A stretch of 64,000 nt of DNA from assembly GCF_008642275.1 (NCBI RefSeq), contig NZ_CP029189.1, positions 1,359,001 to 1,423,000 of the forward strand. Reading direction: 5' to 3'. This document shows positions 43,126 through 53,817 of the stretch, piece after piece (within the stretch, counting starts at the first letter, position 1; every line of letters begins with the position of its first letter). Source of the DNA: Streptomyces venezuelae (GTDB taxonomy: Bacteria > Actinomycetota > Actinomycetes > Streptomycetales > Streptomycetaceae). The notes beneath the pieces were generated by a model. That model did not search any database, was not told where the DNA came from, and saw only the letters and a list, made by a program, of their open reading frames with translations. Made by a program: the position numbers and the translations under genes.

Positions 43126-44379
43126 TCAGGCGAGGCGGGCCTTGACCGTGTCGATCAGCTCGGTCACGGGCACGGCCGACTGCTCGCCGGACTCCATGTC
43201 CTTCAGCTGGACGACGCCCTCGGCGAGGTCCCGGTCGCCGGCCACGACCGCGAAGCGGGCACCGCTGCGGTTCGCGTCCTTCATGGCGCCCTTGAGGCCC
43301 TTGCCGCCGTACGACATGTCGGCCGCGACGCCCGCCTTGCGCAGCTGCGTCACCAGGCCGAACACGGTCGCCTTCGCCTCGCCCAGCGCCACCGCGAACA
43401 CCGAGGTCGACGCGGGGATGTCGAGCTCGACGCCCTCCTTCTCCAGCGCGAGGACCGTGCGGTCCACGCCGAGCGCCCAGCCGACCGACGGCAGCGCGGG
43501 GCCGCCGATCATCTCGGACAGGCCGTCGTAGCGGCCGCCGCCGCCGACCGCGATGCCCAGGCCCTCGTGGACGAACTCGAAGGTGGTGCGGGTGTAGTAG
43601 TCCAGGCCGCGCACCAGCTTGTCGTCGTCCTCGAAGGCGACGCCGGCCGCGGTCACCAGGACCCGGACCTGCTCGTGGTACGCCTTGCACGCGTCGCACA
43701 GGTAGTCGCGCAGCACCGGGGCGCCGACGAGCTGCTTCTGGACGTCGGCCCGCTTGTCGTCGAGCACGCGCAGCGGGTTGATCTCGGCGCGGCGCATCGT
43801 CTCCGCGTCGAGGTCGAGGCCCCTCAGGAAGGACTGCAGCGCCTCCCGGTACACCGGGCGGCACTCCTTGTCGCCCAGCGAGTTCAGCAGGATCCGGAAG
43901 TCGCTCAGGCCGAGCGAGCGGTAGGCCTGGTCGGCCAGGATGATCAGCTCGGCGTCCAGCGCCGGGTCCTCGGCGCCGATCGCCTCGGCGCCGACCTGCG
44001 AGAAGTGGCGGTAGCGGCCCGCCTGCGGCTTCTCGTAACGGTAGTACGAGCCGGAGTACCAGAGCTTGACGGGCAGGTTGCCCTTCTTGTGCAGGCTCGC
44101 CTCCAGGGCGGCGCGCAGCACGGAGGCGGTGCCCTCGGGACGCAGGGCGAGCTGGTCGCCGCCCTTGGTCTCGAAGGCGTACATCTCCTTGGAGACGATG
44201 TCGGTGGACTCGCCGACGCCGCGGGCGAAGAGGCCCACGTCCTCGAAGCCGGGGGTCTCGATGTAGCCGTAGCCGGAGTTCCGCAGCGGGGCCGCGATGG
44301 CCTCGCGAACCGCCAGGTACTTCACGGAGACCGGCGGGATCAGGTCGTACGTGCCCTTGGGGGCCTGAAAAGTAGCCAC
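43126..44379 (-). CDS. hisS: Histidyl-tRNA synthetase
   Basis: The product has 417 residues from GTG 44379 (reads [15 protein letters not shown]). Class II motifs are visible: motif 2 [18 protein letters not shown], the histidine-A loop [15 protein letters not shown] and motif 3 [16 protein letters not shown]. The C-terminal anticodon-binding domain runs from about 325. The open frame continues upstream into the MBL gene but without conserved sequence. It is 10 nt downstream of the MBL-fold gene, so they are probably co-transcribed. Confidence 0.96.
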   Translation of the reverse strand: MATFQAPKGTYDLIPPVSVKYLAVREAIAAPLRNSGYGYIETPGFEDVGLFARGVGESTDIVSKEMYAFETKGGDQLALRPEGTASVLRAALEASLHKKGNLPVKLWYSGSYYRYEKPQAGRYRHFSQVGAEAIGAEDPALDAELIILADQAYRSLGLSDFRILLNSLGDKECRPVYREALQSFLRGLDLDAETMRRAEINPLRVLDDKRADVQKQLVGAPVLRDYLCDACKAYHEQVRVLVTAAGVAFEDDDKLVRGLDYYTRTTFEFVHEGLGIAVGGGGRYDGLSEMIGGPALPSVGWALGVDRTVLALEKEGVELDIPASTSVFAVALGEAKATVFGLVTQLRKAGVAADMSYGGKGLKGAMKDANRSGARFAVVAGDRDLAEGVVQLKDMESGEQSAVPVTELIDTVKARLA

Positions 44380-44389
44380 GAAGCTTTCG

Positions 44390-45100
44390 TCACATTCCTC
44401 GTCGTGGAGCGGCGGTGCCGTCTCCGAGCCCGGCGGCGACTTCCCGGAGGTACGGGTTGGTCGCGCGCTCGCGGCCGATGGTGGTCTGGGGACCGTGGCC
44501 GGACAGCACCACGGTCGAGTCGTCGAGCGGCAGGCACACGCGGGCCAGCGACTCCAGGATCTCGGTGTGGGAGCCGCCGGGCAGGTCGGTGCGTCCGATG
44601 GAGCCGGCGAAGAGCAGGTCACCCGAGAAGAAGACCGGCGGGACGTCGGCCAGCTCGGGCATCCGGAACGTCACCGACCCCTTGGTATGCCCGGGTGCGT
44701 GCGCCACGGAGAAGTCCATTCCGGCCAATTTCAGGGCGGCCCCGTCGGCCAGCTCACGGACGTCGTCCGGCTCGCCCACGGTCAGCTCGCCCATGAGGGG
44801 CATCCCGATGGAGCGGCCGAGGGCCTTCTCCGGGTCGCTCATCATGTAGCGGTCCTCGGGGTGGATCCAGGCCGGTACGTCGTGTGCTCCGCACACCGGG
44901 ACCACCGAGGCCACATGATCGATGTGTCCATGGGTCAGCACGACCGCGACGGGCTTGAGCCGATGCTTCTTCAGCGTCTCCTCGACACCCTGGGCGGCCT
45001 GGTGGCCCGGGTCGATGATGACGCACTCCTCACCGGCGGCGGGGGCGACCACGTAGCAGTTGGTGCCCCAAGCGCCTGCGGGGAACCCGGCAATCAGCAC
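44390..45100 (-). CDS. MBL-fold metallo-hydrolase (glyoxalase II-like)
   Basis: The product has about 236 residues. The two-zinc motif THGHIDH is complete, followed by further metal ligands in [16 protein letters not shown] and [11 protein letters not shown] 45100 has GAGGA five bases upstream and is preferred over TTG 45112. It may hydrolyse a thioester such as S-lactoylglutathione or a mycothiol analogue; actinobacteria use mycothiol, so the substrate is open. It pairs with hisS and is divergent from the cyclophilin gene. Confidence 0.88.
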   Translation of the reverse strand: MLIAGFPAGAWGTNCYVVAPAAGEECVIIDPGHQAAQGVEETLKKHRLKPVAVVLTHGHIDHVASVVPVCGAHDVPAWIHPEDRYMMSDPEKALGRSIGMPLMGELTVGEPDDVRELADGAALKLAGMDFSVAHAPGHTKGSVTFRMPELADVPPVFFSGDLLFAGSIGRTDLPGGSHTEILESLARVCLPLDDSTVVLSGHGPQTTIGRERATNPYLREVAAGLGDGTAAPRRGM

Positions 45101-45253
45101 GTTCGTCCTCAATCGTCGTCCGGTGGGAGGCTGCAGACAGGAATGTCGCTGCTCAGAGCCTACCGGCGCCGCTCATTACACAGCGAACCCATATACGGTA
45201 CGGCCTATCCCAGCCCGGACAGCAGTAGCAGACACGTACAAGGAGACGACCCG

Positions 45254-46045
45254 GTGGTCACGAGCGATCAGCGACGGCGACAGCTCGCCAAGGAGAAGTA
45301 CGAGCGCCAGCAGAAGCGCCGGGCCGAGGCCCGCCGGAAGTCGCGTCAGCGCGCGGCCGTGATCGGCGCGGCCGTGGCCGTGGTGATCGCGACGCTGGTG
45401 GGTCTGATCGTGGGCGGTGTCTTCGACAAGGACAAGAAGGACCAGGCCGCCGACCCGTCCGCGAACCCGTCGGCCTCGGCGAGCGAGCCCGCGCCCAAGC
45501 AGTCCCCCTCGCCGGAGATGGCGATCGACCAGAAGGCGAAGTACACCTTCGCGCTGAAGACCAGCGCGGGTGACATCAACTTCACGATGGACGCGGCGAA
45601 GACCCCGCAGACCGTGAACTCCTTCAAGTCGCTCGCCGACAAGGGCTACTTCGACAACACCAAGTGCCACCGGCTGACGGCCGGCGGGATCTTCGTGCTC
45701 CAGTGCGGCGACCCCGAGGGCACCGGCCGCGGCGGTCCGGGCTACAACATCCCGGACGAGAACCTGGACTCGCTGGGCAAGGCCAACGAGCAGGGCCAGG
45801 TCGTCTACCCCGCCGGCACCGTGGCGATGGCCAACACCGGTCAGCCCGGCTCGGGCGGCAGCCAGTTCTTCCTGGTCTACAAGGACAGCCCGCTGGCACC
45901 GTCGTACACGCCGTTCGGCAAGATCGACGCGGGCGGCATGAAGGTCCTGGAGGAGATCGCGAAGGCCGGTACGGTCGACGGCGGCCAGGACGGCGCGCCC
46001 AAGACCGAAGTGAAGATCGAGAAGGGCACCGTCACCCAGAACTGA
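45254..46045 (+). CDS. Membrane-anchored cyclophilin-type peptidyl-prolyl isomerase
   Basis: The product has 263 residues from GTG 45254, preceded by AAGGAGA. A very basic cytoplasmic start (RRRQLAKEKYERQQKRRAEA) leads into one membrane helix (about 35-58). A Ser/Pro/Ala linker and an extracytoplasmic cyclophilin domain follow, with FDNTKCHRLTAGGIFVLQCG, GPGYNIPDEN and GSGGSQFFLVYKDSPL. It probably assists folding of exported proteins. The typical cyclophilin FHRVI reads CHRLT, so catalytic strength is uncertain. Confidence 0.9.
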   Translation: MVTSDQRRRQLAKEKYERQQKRRAEARRKSRQRAAVIGAAVAVVIATLVGLIVGGVFDKDKKDQAADPSANPSASASEPAPKQSPSPEMAIDQKAKYTFALKTSAGDINFTMDAAKTPQTVNSFKSLADKGYFDNTKCHRLTAGGIFVLQCGDPEGTGRGGPGYNIPDENLDSLGKANEQGQVVYPAGTVAMANTGQPGSGGSQFFLVYKDSPLAPSYTPFGKIDAGGMKVLEEIAKAGTVDGGQDGAPKTEVKIEKGTVTQN

Positions 46046-46236
46046 CGGGATCCGCCGACCCCGGGCCCGGCCGGCCCGCAGCCCGTACGCCGATATTCCG
46101 TCGTGCGGGATGCGGACAGCCGGCCCGGCGGTCGCCTATGTTGGCGTTGTGCAGGGCGGGCGCGGCCCGCCCCAGGAAACTGTGGACGATGCCCAGGGGG
46201 TGAACCCCTCGCAAGGCATCAGGTGGAGGAGGCGCT

Positions 46237-47466
46237 GTGAGCAGCGACCCGTGGGGCCGAGTCGACGAGACGGGCACCGTGTACGTGCGTACTTCCGAGG
46301 GCGAGCAGGTCGTCGGATCGTGGCAGGCCGGCACCCCTGAGGAGGCCCTGGCCTATTTCGAGCGCAAGTACGAGGGCCTGGTGGTCGAGATCGGCCTCCT
46401 CGAAAAGCGGGTGCGGACCACTGATCTGTCCGCCAAGGACGCCCAGACGGCGATCGACCACCTGCGGACGCAGGTCGACGAGCACCATGCCGTGGGTGAC
46501 CTGGACGCCCTGCGCGTGCGGCTGGACAAGCTGGTCACGACCGTGGAGTCCCGGCGCGAGGAGCGCAAGGCGGCGAAGGCCAAGCAGACGGACGAGGCCC
46601 GTGCGGCCAAGGACGCCCTGGTCGTCGAGGCCGAGCAGCTGGCCCAGAGCGACCAGTGGCGCAGTGCCGGTGAGCGGCTGCGTGCCCTGGTGGACATCTG
46701 GAAGGGGCTGCCGCGCCTCGACCGCAAGTCGGACGACGAGCTGTGGCACCGGTTCTCCCACGCGCGTTCCGCCTTCTCCAAGCGCCGCAAGGCGCACTTC
46801 GCCTCGCTGGACGCGCAGCGCGAGGATGCCCGCAAGGTCAAGGAGAAGCTGGTCGCGGAGGCCGAGTCGCTGTCGAAGTCGACCGACTGGGGTCCGACGG
46901 CCGCCCGCTACCGCGAGCTGATGGCCGACTGGAAGGCGGCGGGCCGGGCGCAGCGCGAGTCCGAGGACGACCTGTGGAACCGCTTCCGCGGTGCGCAGGA
47001 CGTGTTCTTCGCGGCCCGCAGCGAGGTCTTCGCGGAGCGTGACGCCGAGCAGATCGAGAACCTGAAGCTCAAGGAGGAGCTGGCCGACGAGGCCGAGAAG
47101 CTCGTCCCGATCACGGACCTGAAGGCGGCCCGTGCCGCGTTCCGCTCCCTCAACGAGCGCTGGGAGGCCATCGGCCACGTGCCGCGGGACGCCCGGCCGA
47201 AGGTCGAGGGCCGGATGCACTCGGTCGAGCGGGCGATCCAGGAGGCCGAGGAGGGCGAGTGGCGTCGTACGAACCCGGAGGCGCGGGCCCGTGCGGCCGG
47301 TCTGACGGGTCAGCTGCAGGCGGCGGTCGACAAGCTGCGTGAGCAGATCGACGCGGCGCGTGCGGCGGGCAACAACGCCAAGGCCGACAAGCTCTCGCGC
47401 GAGCTGGAGGGCCGCCAGGCCCTGCTGGACCAGGCGCTGAAGGGCCTGGAGGAGTTCGGCGGCTGA
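46237..47466 (+). CDS. DUF349 coiled-coil protein
   Basis: The product has 409 residues from GTG 46237, with GGAGGAGG upstream. A short beta-like start (DPWGRVDETGTVYVRT) is followed by long charged helices. Repeated DUF349 units are seen around DELWHRFSHARSAFSKRRKAHF, DDLWNRFRGAQDVFFAARSEVF and the LNERWEAIGHVPRD segment. These Trp-centred three-helix units may bind nucleic acid; the role is unknown. A strong bidirectional terminator follows. Confidence 0.87.
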   Translation: MSSDPWGRVDETGTVYVRTSEGEQVVGSWQAGTPEEALAYFERKYEGLVVEIGLLEKRVRTTDLSAKDAQTAIDHLRTQVDEHHAVGDLDALRVRLDKLVTTVESRREERKAAKAKQTDEARAAKDALVVEAEQLAQSDQWRSAGERLRALVDIWKGLPRLDRKSDDELWHRFSHARSAFSKRRKAHFASLDAQREDARKVKEKLVAEAESLSKSTDWGPTAARYRELMADWKAAGRAQRESEDDLWNRFRGAQDVFFAARSEVFAERDAEQIENLKLKEELADEAEKLVPITDLKAARAAFRSLNERWEAIGHVPRDARPKVEGRMHSVERAIQEAEEGEWRRTNPEARARAAGLTGQLQAAVDKLREQIDAARAAGNNAKADKLSRELEGRQALLDQALKGLEEFGG

Positions 47467-47489
47467 CCGGTCTCCCGGCCGGCCCGCGG

Positions 47490-47529
47490 ACGGGCGGGCA
47501 CCACCGCGACGGCGGTGGTGCCCGCCCGT
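47490..47529. terminator. Bidirectional terminator
   Basis: An 18-bp perfect stem (ACGGGCGGGCACCACCGC and its complement) lies between the convergent DUF349 and caspase genes. T-rich sequence (TTTCCGTTT) follows on the plus strand. Confidence 0.85.
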
Positions 47530-47542
47530 TTCCGTTTCCCTG

Positions 47543-48685
47543 TCAGGTCCGGGCCCGGCTGCCGTCCTGGAACAGGTCCAGCGCGTGTTCCAGGACCGCG
47601 CAGGCCTGGACGTGGTTGCCGGACTCCTGGAGCAGCGCGGCCAGCCGCCGGCACACCTGGACGGACTCGGGCCCGTAGAAGCGGTGCACCTGCTGAAACG
47701 CCTGCTCCAGCACTTCCACGGCCTCGCGCGTCTGTCCGGTCTCCTCCAGCATGTCGGACAGTTCGAGCTGCGCCGCGAGGAGGTCGCCCTCTCCGTCCGG
47801 CGCCCGTTCCTGGAGTGCGAGGCGCAGGACGGGCAGCGCGTCCCGGGTGCGGCCCACGGCCCGCAGGGTGCGGGCGAGCCCGAGCCCGGCCACCACCATG
47901 GCGGAGCGGACGTCGGCGGCGAGGACCGGCCCGGCGGGGGTGCCGCGTACGGCGCGCGCCCGGTTGCGTACGAGCCGCAGCCGGCCCATCCCCATCTCCT
48001 GGGCGTGCTGGGGCAGGGGGCGGTTCTTGGCCCGGAGCCGGCCCTCCATGGTGCGGCAGAGGGTTTCCAGGTCGATCAGTTCGGGCCCTTCGGGGATCCC
48101 GTCGCGCAGGATGGTCAGCAGTTCGCCCGTGAAGGCGGTGTGGCGCTCTCCGTCGGGGGCCAGGGCGACCCGGTCGCGCGGGGAGGCCGTGAGGACGTAC
48201 GCGCCCTCCACGGCGGCCTGGGCGGCGAGTGCGTCCTGGTCCCCCGCGAGGGTGGAGGCGGCCCGGCCGCTGAAGCAGCAGTCGAGGACGACCACCTTGC
48301 GCCGGGCCCCCGAGTCGCGCAGGGCGGAGCGCAGGTGCTGGTAGGCGACGGCGGTGTACCCGACGTGCTCGCGGGAGTCCTGGAGGGCGAGGTAGAGGTC
48401 AGCGGTCGCCGCGTCCCGCATGCCGTGCCCGGCGTAGTAGACCAGGAGCGTGTCGGTGGCCTCCTCCCCCGCCCGGCCCACGGGGTCGAGGAGCTCGGCG
48501 GGGTGCTGCGGGTCGAGGACGACCGTGCAGTGCTGCGCGGGCAGCCCCCAGACGGTCACGTCGCACAGTTCGGCGGCGAGGTCCTTGACGTTGGCCTCGA
48601 CGGCCGGGAGGGCGGCCAGGTGCCGGTACGCGGCGCTGCCGATGACGACGGCGCGGGAGGCCGAGGGGTCAGGCAGTCCCGTCAT
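47543..48685 (-). CDS. Caspase-like (C14) protease with C-terminal TPR repeats
   Basis: The product has 380 residues from ATG 48685. The N-terminal caspase-like domain (10-230) has both catalytic elements, His87 in YYAGHG and Cys137 in LDCCFSG, plus ASRAVVIGSAAY at the first strand. The C-terminal part (about 255-375) is helical with TPR-like units (LLAAQLELSDMLEETGQTRE, QVHRFYGPESVQVCRRLAAL). It overlaps the end of the EACC1 gene by 17 nt and is the last gene of the kinase-EACC1-caspase set. It is likely the effector of a conflict or cell-death system; the substrate is unknown. Confidence 0.88.
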   Translation of the reverse strand: MTGLPDPSASRAVVIGSAAYRHLAALPAVEANVKDLAAELCDVTVWGLPAQHCTVVLDPQHPAELLDPVGRAGEEATDTLLVYYAGHGMRDAATADLYLALQDSREHVGYTAVAYQHLRSALRDSGARRKVVVLDCCFSGRAASTLAGDQDALAAQAAVEGAYVLTASPRDRVALAPDGERHTAFTGELLTILRDGIPEGPELIDLETLCRTMEGRLRAKNRPLPQHAQEMGMGRLRLVRNRARAVRGTPAGPVLAADVRSAMVVAGLGLARTLRAVGRTRDALPVLRLALQERAPDGEGDLLAAQLELSDMLEETGQTREAVEVLEQAFQQVHRFYGPESVQVCRRLAALLQESGNHVQACAVLEHALDLFQDGSRART

Positions 48686-49094
48686 GGGCCCCGTCCGGGT
48701 CCGCGTCACCGCTTCCGTTCTCCAGCGCCGCGACGATGCGGTCCAGGGCTGCGGGGTCGCCCGCCTCGTCGCCGGTGAGCGTGACCTCGTACGCGCCGTG
48801 GCGCACCGTGAGGGCGGGTCCCCGGCCGCGCCGGGACGCCTGCCACTGGAGCACCGAGACGACCAGCGACCCGGTGGACAGGGCCGATCCGACGGTCAGC
48901 TGGAGGAGGTCGAAGCCGGACGTCCCCATGGCCGTGCCGCCGGCCGCGGTGACCGGGGCGCCGCTGCGGATCCGTCCGCGCGCCTCGCGGTGCACCGTCT
49001 CGTCCTCGCGCAGCCAGAGATGAAGCGACCGCAGTTCGGCCTCCGGGCCGAGTCCCGGTCTGTTCGGATCCACCTGTAATCCGTACTCACGCAT
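48669..49094 (-). CDS. EACC1-type effector-associated constant component
   Basis: The product has 141 residues. The pattern fits EACC1, a small protein found beside varied effectors in predicted actinobacterial conflict systems: an N-terminal helix with ELRSLHLWLRED, an RGRIRSG turn, GTAMGTSG, one hydrophobic segment (61-84, FDLLQLTVGSALSTGSLVVS) ending in QW, then a short beta domain (ALTVRHGAYEVTLTGDEAGD). Codon 6 is TTA (49077-49079), the rare bldA-read codon. It overlaps the kinase gene by 8 nt and the caspase gene by 17 nt. Confidence 0.82.
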   Translation of the reverse strand: MREYGLQVDPNRPGLGPEAELRSLHLWLREDETVHREARGRIRSGAPVTAAGGTAMGTSGFDLLQLTVGSALSTGSLVVSVLQWQASRRGRGPALTVRHGAYEVTLTGDEAGDPAALDRIVAALENGSGDADPDGAHDGTA

Positions 49095-50457
49095 CCGTGG
49101 TGTCCCTCCCCTGTCCGTGGTGTGCGCCGACCCGTGCGAACAGTTCCAGCGCCTTCTTCGCCCGGCCCATCCGGGCCAGACACACAGCCTGCCAGTACTG
49201 GCAGGCGAGCGTGGTCGGATGGTCCGGCCCCAGCGTCTCCTCGCAGAACGGGGTGATGCCGGAGAGCAGGTGGGCGGCTTCCTTGAGCTCGCCCCGGAGC
49301 ACCAGTCCGACCGCCTCCCGCTGGCGGGACAGGGCGGTGGCGGCGGTCATCCGGCTGTGCACGAGCTTGCGGGTGACCTCGCTCAGTGTGACCGGGCCCG
49401 TGGGGTGGGCCGGCGGCCACTCGTCGTGGTCCTGCTCGGGGTGCGTCGCGTGGTTGTCCAGGGGGCGTACCTGCTGGGGTGCGGGCACGGGCACGGCCGG
49501 GTCCGTGACGTCGACCTCGGACCAGTCGTACTCGGGGGCTTCCGCGGGGTGCGCGGGGGCGGCCTCGCCGTGCCGCAGGTGGCGGGTGATGAGTCGTTCG
49601 ACCTCTTCCCTGCCGCCGTCCGCCCAGCGGCGCAGCAGCGCCGCCGCGGTGCCCGCGTCGGTGGGCCGTTCGCGGAAGTCCCTGGCGCACAGCGCGTCCA
49701 CGGCCTCGATCAGGCCGTCCGGCAGACCGGCCACGCCCCGGGTGCGCAGGGAGGGAATGCCCCGGGCGGCCCGCAGGACGAGATCGCCGAACTCCTCGGG
49801 GTCGCTCTCGAACGGCGGTCTGCCGGTGAGCATGAAGTGCAGGCAGGCGCCGACGCCGTAGAGGTCGGTGGCCTCCACCGGGGTGAGCCCTTCGATCCGC
49901 TCCGGCGCCATGTACTGCGGGGTGCCGATCAGCCGGTCGTCGCCGCGGGTGCTGCGCGGCTGCTCGGTCACCACCGCGAGGCCGAAGTCGTAGAGGATCA
50001 CGTGGCCGGTCCGGCTGACCCGGATGTTGCCGGGCTTCACGTCGCGGTGGAGGACCCCGCTCCTGTGGGCGGAGTCGAGGGCGTCGAGGGTCTCGGCGGC
50101 GATCCAGCAGGCGGCCGGGACCGAGAGCGCGTCGGCCGCGAGGGCCGACAGGTCGGCCCCGTCGAGCATCTCCATCACCAGGTACGGGGTGCCGCTGAGC
50201 GTGTCGAACCCGGAGTCGTGGATGCCGACCACGCCCCGGTGCCGGATCCGGGCGAGTGCGATGGCCTCTCCCACGAACCTCCGCTGCATCTCCTGCGGCA
50301 GGCTCGCCCCGACTGCGGAGAGCACCTTGACCGCGACGCGCCGCCGCAGCCGGGTGTCCTCGGCCTCGAACACCACGCCCATGCCGCCCCGCCCGAGCAC
50401 GTCGACCGGGCGGTAGCGGCGGGCGAGCCCCGCGGGGAAGACGTCGTTGCCGGCCAC
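49087..50457 (-). CDS. Serine/threonine protein kinase with C-terminal TPR-like tail
   Basis: The product has 456 residues from GTG 50457. The kinase domain (about 14-275) is intact: glycine loop LGRGGMGVV, Lys44, Glu64, HRDVKPGN (Asp139), DFG (157-159) and GTPQYMAPE. No membrane helix or PASTA repeat is seen, so it is probably cytoplasmic. After a Pro/Asp-rich linker, residues about 365-450 form helical TPR-like units (CEETLGPDHPTTLACQYWQA, CLARMGRAKKALELFARV), similar in style to the caspase gene's tail. It lies 45 nt downstream of relA. Confidence 0.92.
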   Translation of the reverse strand: MAGNDVFPAGLARRYRPVDVLGRGGMGVVFEAEDTRLRRRVAVKVLSAVGASLPQEMQRRFVGEAIALARIRHRGVVGIHDSGFDTLSGTPYLVMEMLDGADLSALAADALSVPAACWIAAETLDALDSAHRSGVLHRDVKPGNIRVSRTGHVILYDFGLAVVTEQPRSTRGDDRLIGTPQYMAPERIEGLTPVEATDLYGVGACLHFMLTGRPPFESDPEEFGDLVLRAARGIPSLRTRGVAGLPDGLIEAVDALCARDFRERPTDAGTAAALLRRWADGGREEVERLITRHLRHGEAAPAHPAEAPEYDWSEVDVTDPAVPVPAPQQVRPLDNHATHPEQDHDEWPPAHPTGPVTLSEVTRKLVHSRMTAATALSRQREAVGLVLRGELKEAAHLLSGITPFCEETLGPDHPTTLACQYWQAVCLARMGRAKKALELFARVGAHHGQGRDTTDA

Positions 50458-50502
50458 GTGGTCCCCCCGGGGTGGCGTCAGAGAACGGCGGTCGGGCCCG
50501 GG

Positions 50503-52932
<2,430 letters not shown>

Positions 52933-52951
52933 GAGCGCTCCTCACGGGGGT

Positions 52952-52973
52952 CCCCCCGAACGGAGTCCGGGGG
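52952..52973 (-). other. Leader hairpin just upstream of relA
   Basis: CCCCCCG and CGGGGG flank a 9-nt loop about 20 nt before the TTG start, and GGGGGTCCCCC beside it offers an alternative fold. I recall similar CCCCCGGACTnCG hairpins before many Streptomyces genes. Confidence 0.45.
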
Positions 52974-53092
52974 AGGATCCGGTGCCCGTGTCCGGTCCGG
53001 ACAACCCATGGTAGCGAGGGTTCGCCCACCCCGTTCCCCCAGCCTCCGCGCCGGCCGAAGCCCCGCTCCGCAGCCCTGGCGTCCCCACCCAA

Positions 53093-53190
53093 CCCCGCCG
53101 GCGTTCGAGGCGCGGGGGTCCGGGGGCGGCACCCCACGCTTTCAGCCTCGCCGGCGTTCGAGGCGCGGGGGTCCGGGGGCGGCGCCCCCG
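53093..53190 (+). repeat. Two tandem copies of GC-rich intergenic repeat
   Basis: Copies at about 53093-53135 and 53146-53190 share GCCGGCGTTCGAGGCGCGGG and a following GGTCCGGGGGCGGC. They lie in the 330-nt gene-free stretch 52933-53262, which also holds the relA leader and the apt terminator; I see no reading frame there. Confidence 0.7.
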
Positions 53191-53210
53191 GCAGCGGTGC
53201 CGCACACGAA

Positions 53211-53248
53211 AGCGGCGGGTATCCGGGACGTCCCGGATACCCGCCGCT
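53211..53248 (-). terminator. apt terminator
   Basis: An 18-bp perfect inverted repeat starting AGCGGCGGGTATCCGGGA with a 2-nt loop lies 14 nt beyond the apt stop. Confidence 0.85.
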
Positions 53249-53262
53249 TCGGCACAGCAGGG

Positions 53263-53817
53263 TCAGACCACGATCAGCGCGTCCAGCGGAGCCTCACCCA
53301 GGGCCTCGCCCAGCCGCAGGCGCCCCGGCAGGAACGACAGTTCCATCAGGACCGCCACGCCCGCGACCTCCGCACCGGCCCGCCGGATCAGCGACAGCGA
53401 GGCCTCGGCGGTACCACCGGTGGCCAGCACGTCGTCGATGACCATGACCCGGTCACCCACCGACAGGTCCTCCGCGTGGACCTCGATCTCCGCGGTGCCG
53501 TACTCCAGCTCGTACGACTGCGCGAGCGTCGCGCCCGGCAGCTTTCCGGCCTTGCGCACCGGCACGAAACCGATCCCGGCCTGCACGGCGACCGGAGCCG
53601 CGAGGATGAACCCCCGCGCCTCCAGGCCGACGATCTTCGTCGCGCCGTACCGTCCCGCCAGGTCCACCAGCGCGTCCGTCAGCGCGGCGAACGCCTTGGG
53701 GTCGGCCAGCAGCGGGGTGATGTCCTTGAACATCACGCCCGGCTTCGGGTAGTCCGCCACGTCCTTGATCCGGCTCAGGAGCAGGTCACGGGCGTCCTCG
53801 GACAGCAGCGCGGTCAA
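53263..53817 (-). CDS. apt: Adenine phosphoribosyltransferase
   Basis: The product has 184 residues from TTG 53817, the start overlapping the secF stop (TTGA, 53814-53817). APRT salvages adenine to AMP with PRPP. The PRPP loop VMVIDDVLATGGTAEA and the segments YPKPGVMFKDITPLLAD and GLEARGFILAAPVA are diagnostic. In actinobacteria apt sits between secF and relA, as here. No better start codon exists without entering secF. Confidence 0.96.
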   Translation of the reverse strand: MTALLSEDARDLLLSRIKDVADYPKPGVMFKDITPLLADPKAFAALTDALVDLAGRYGATKIVGLEARGFILAAPVAVQAGIGFVPVRKAGKLPGATLAQSYELEYGTAEIEVHAEDLSVGDRVMVIDDVLATGGTAEASLSLIRRAGAEVAGVAVLMELSFLPGRLRLGEALGEAPLDALIVV

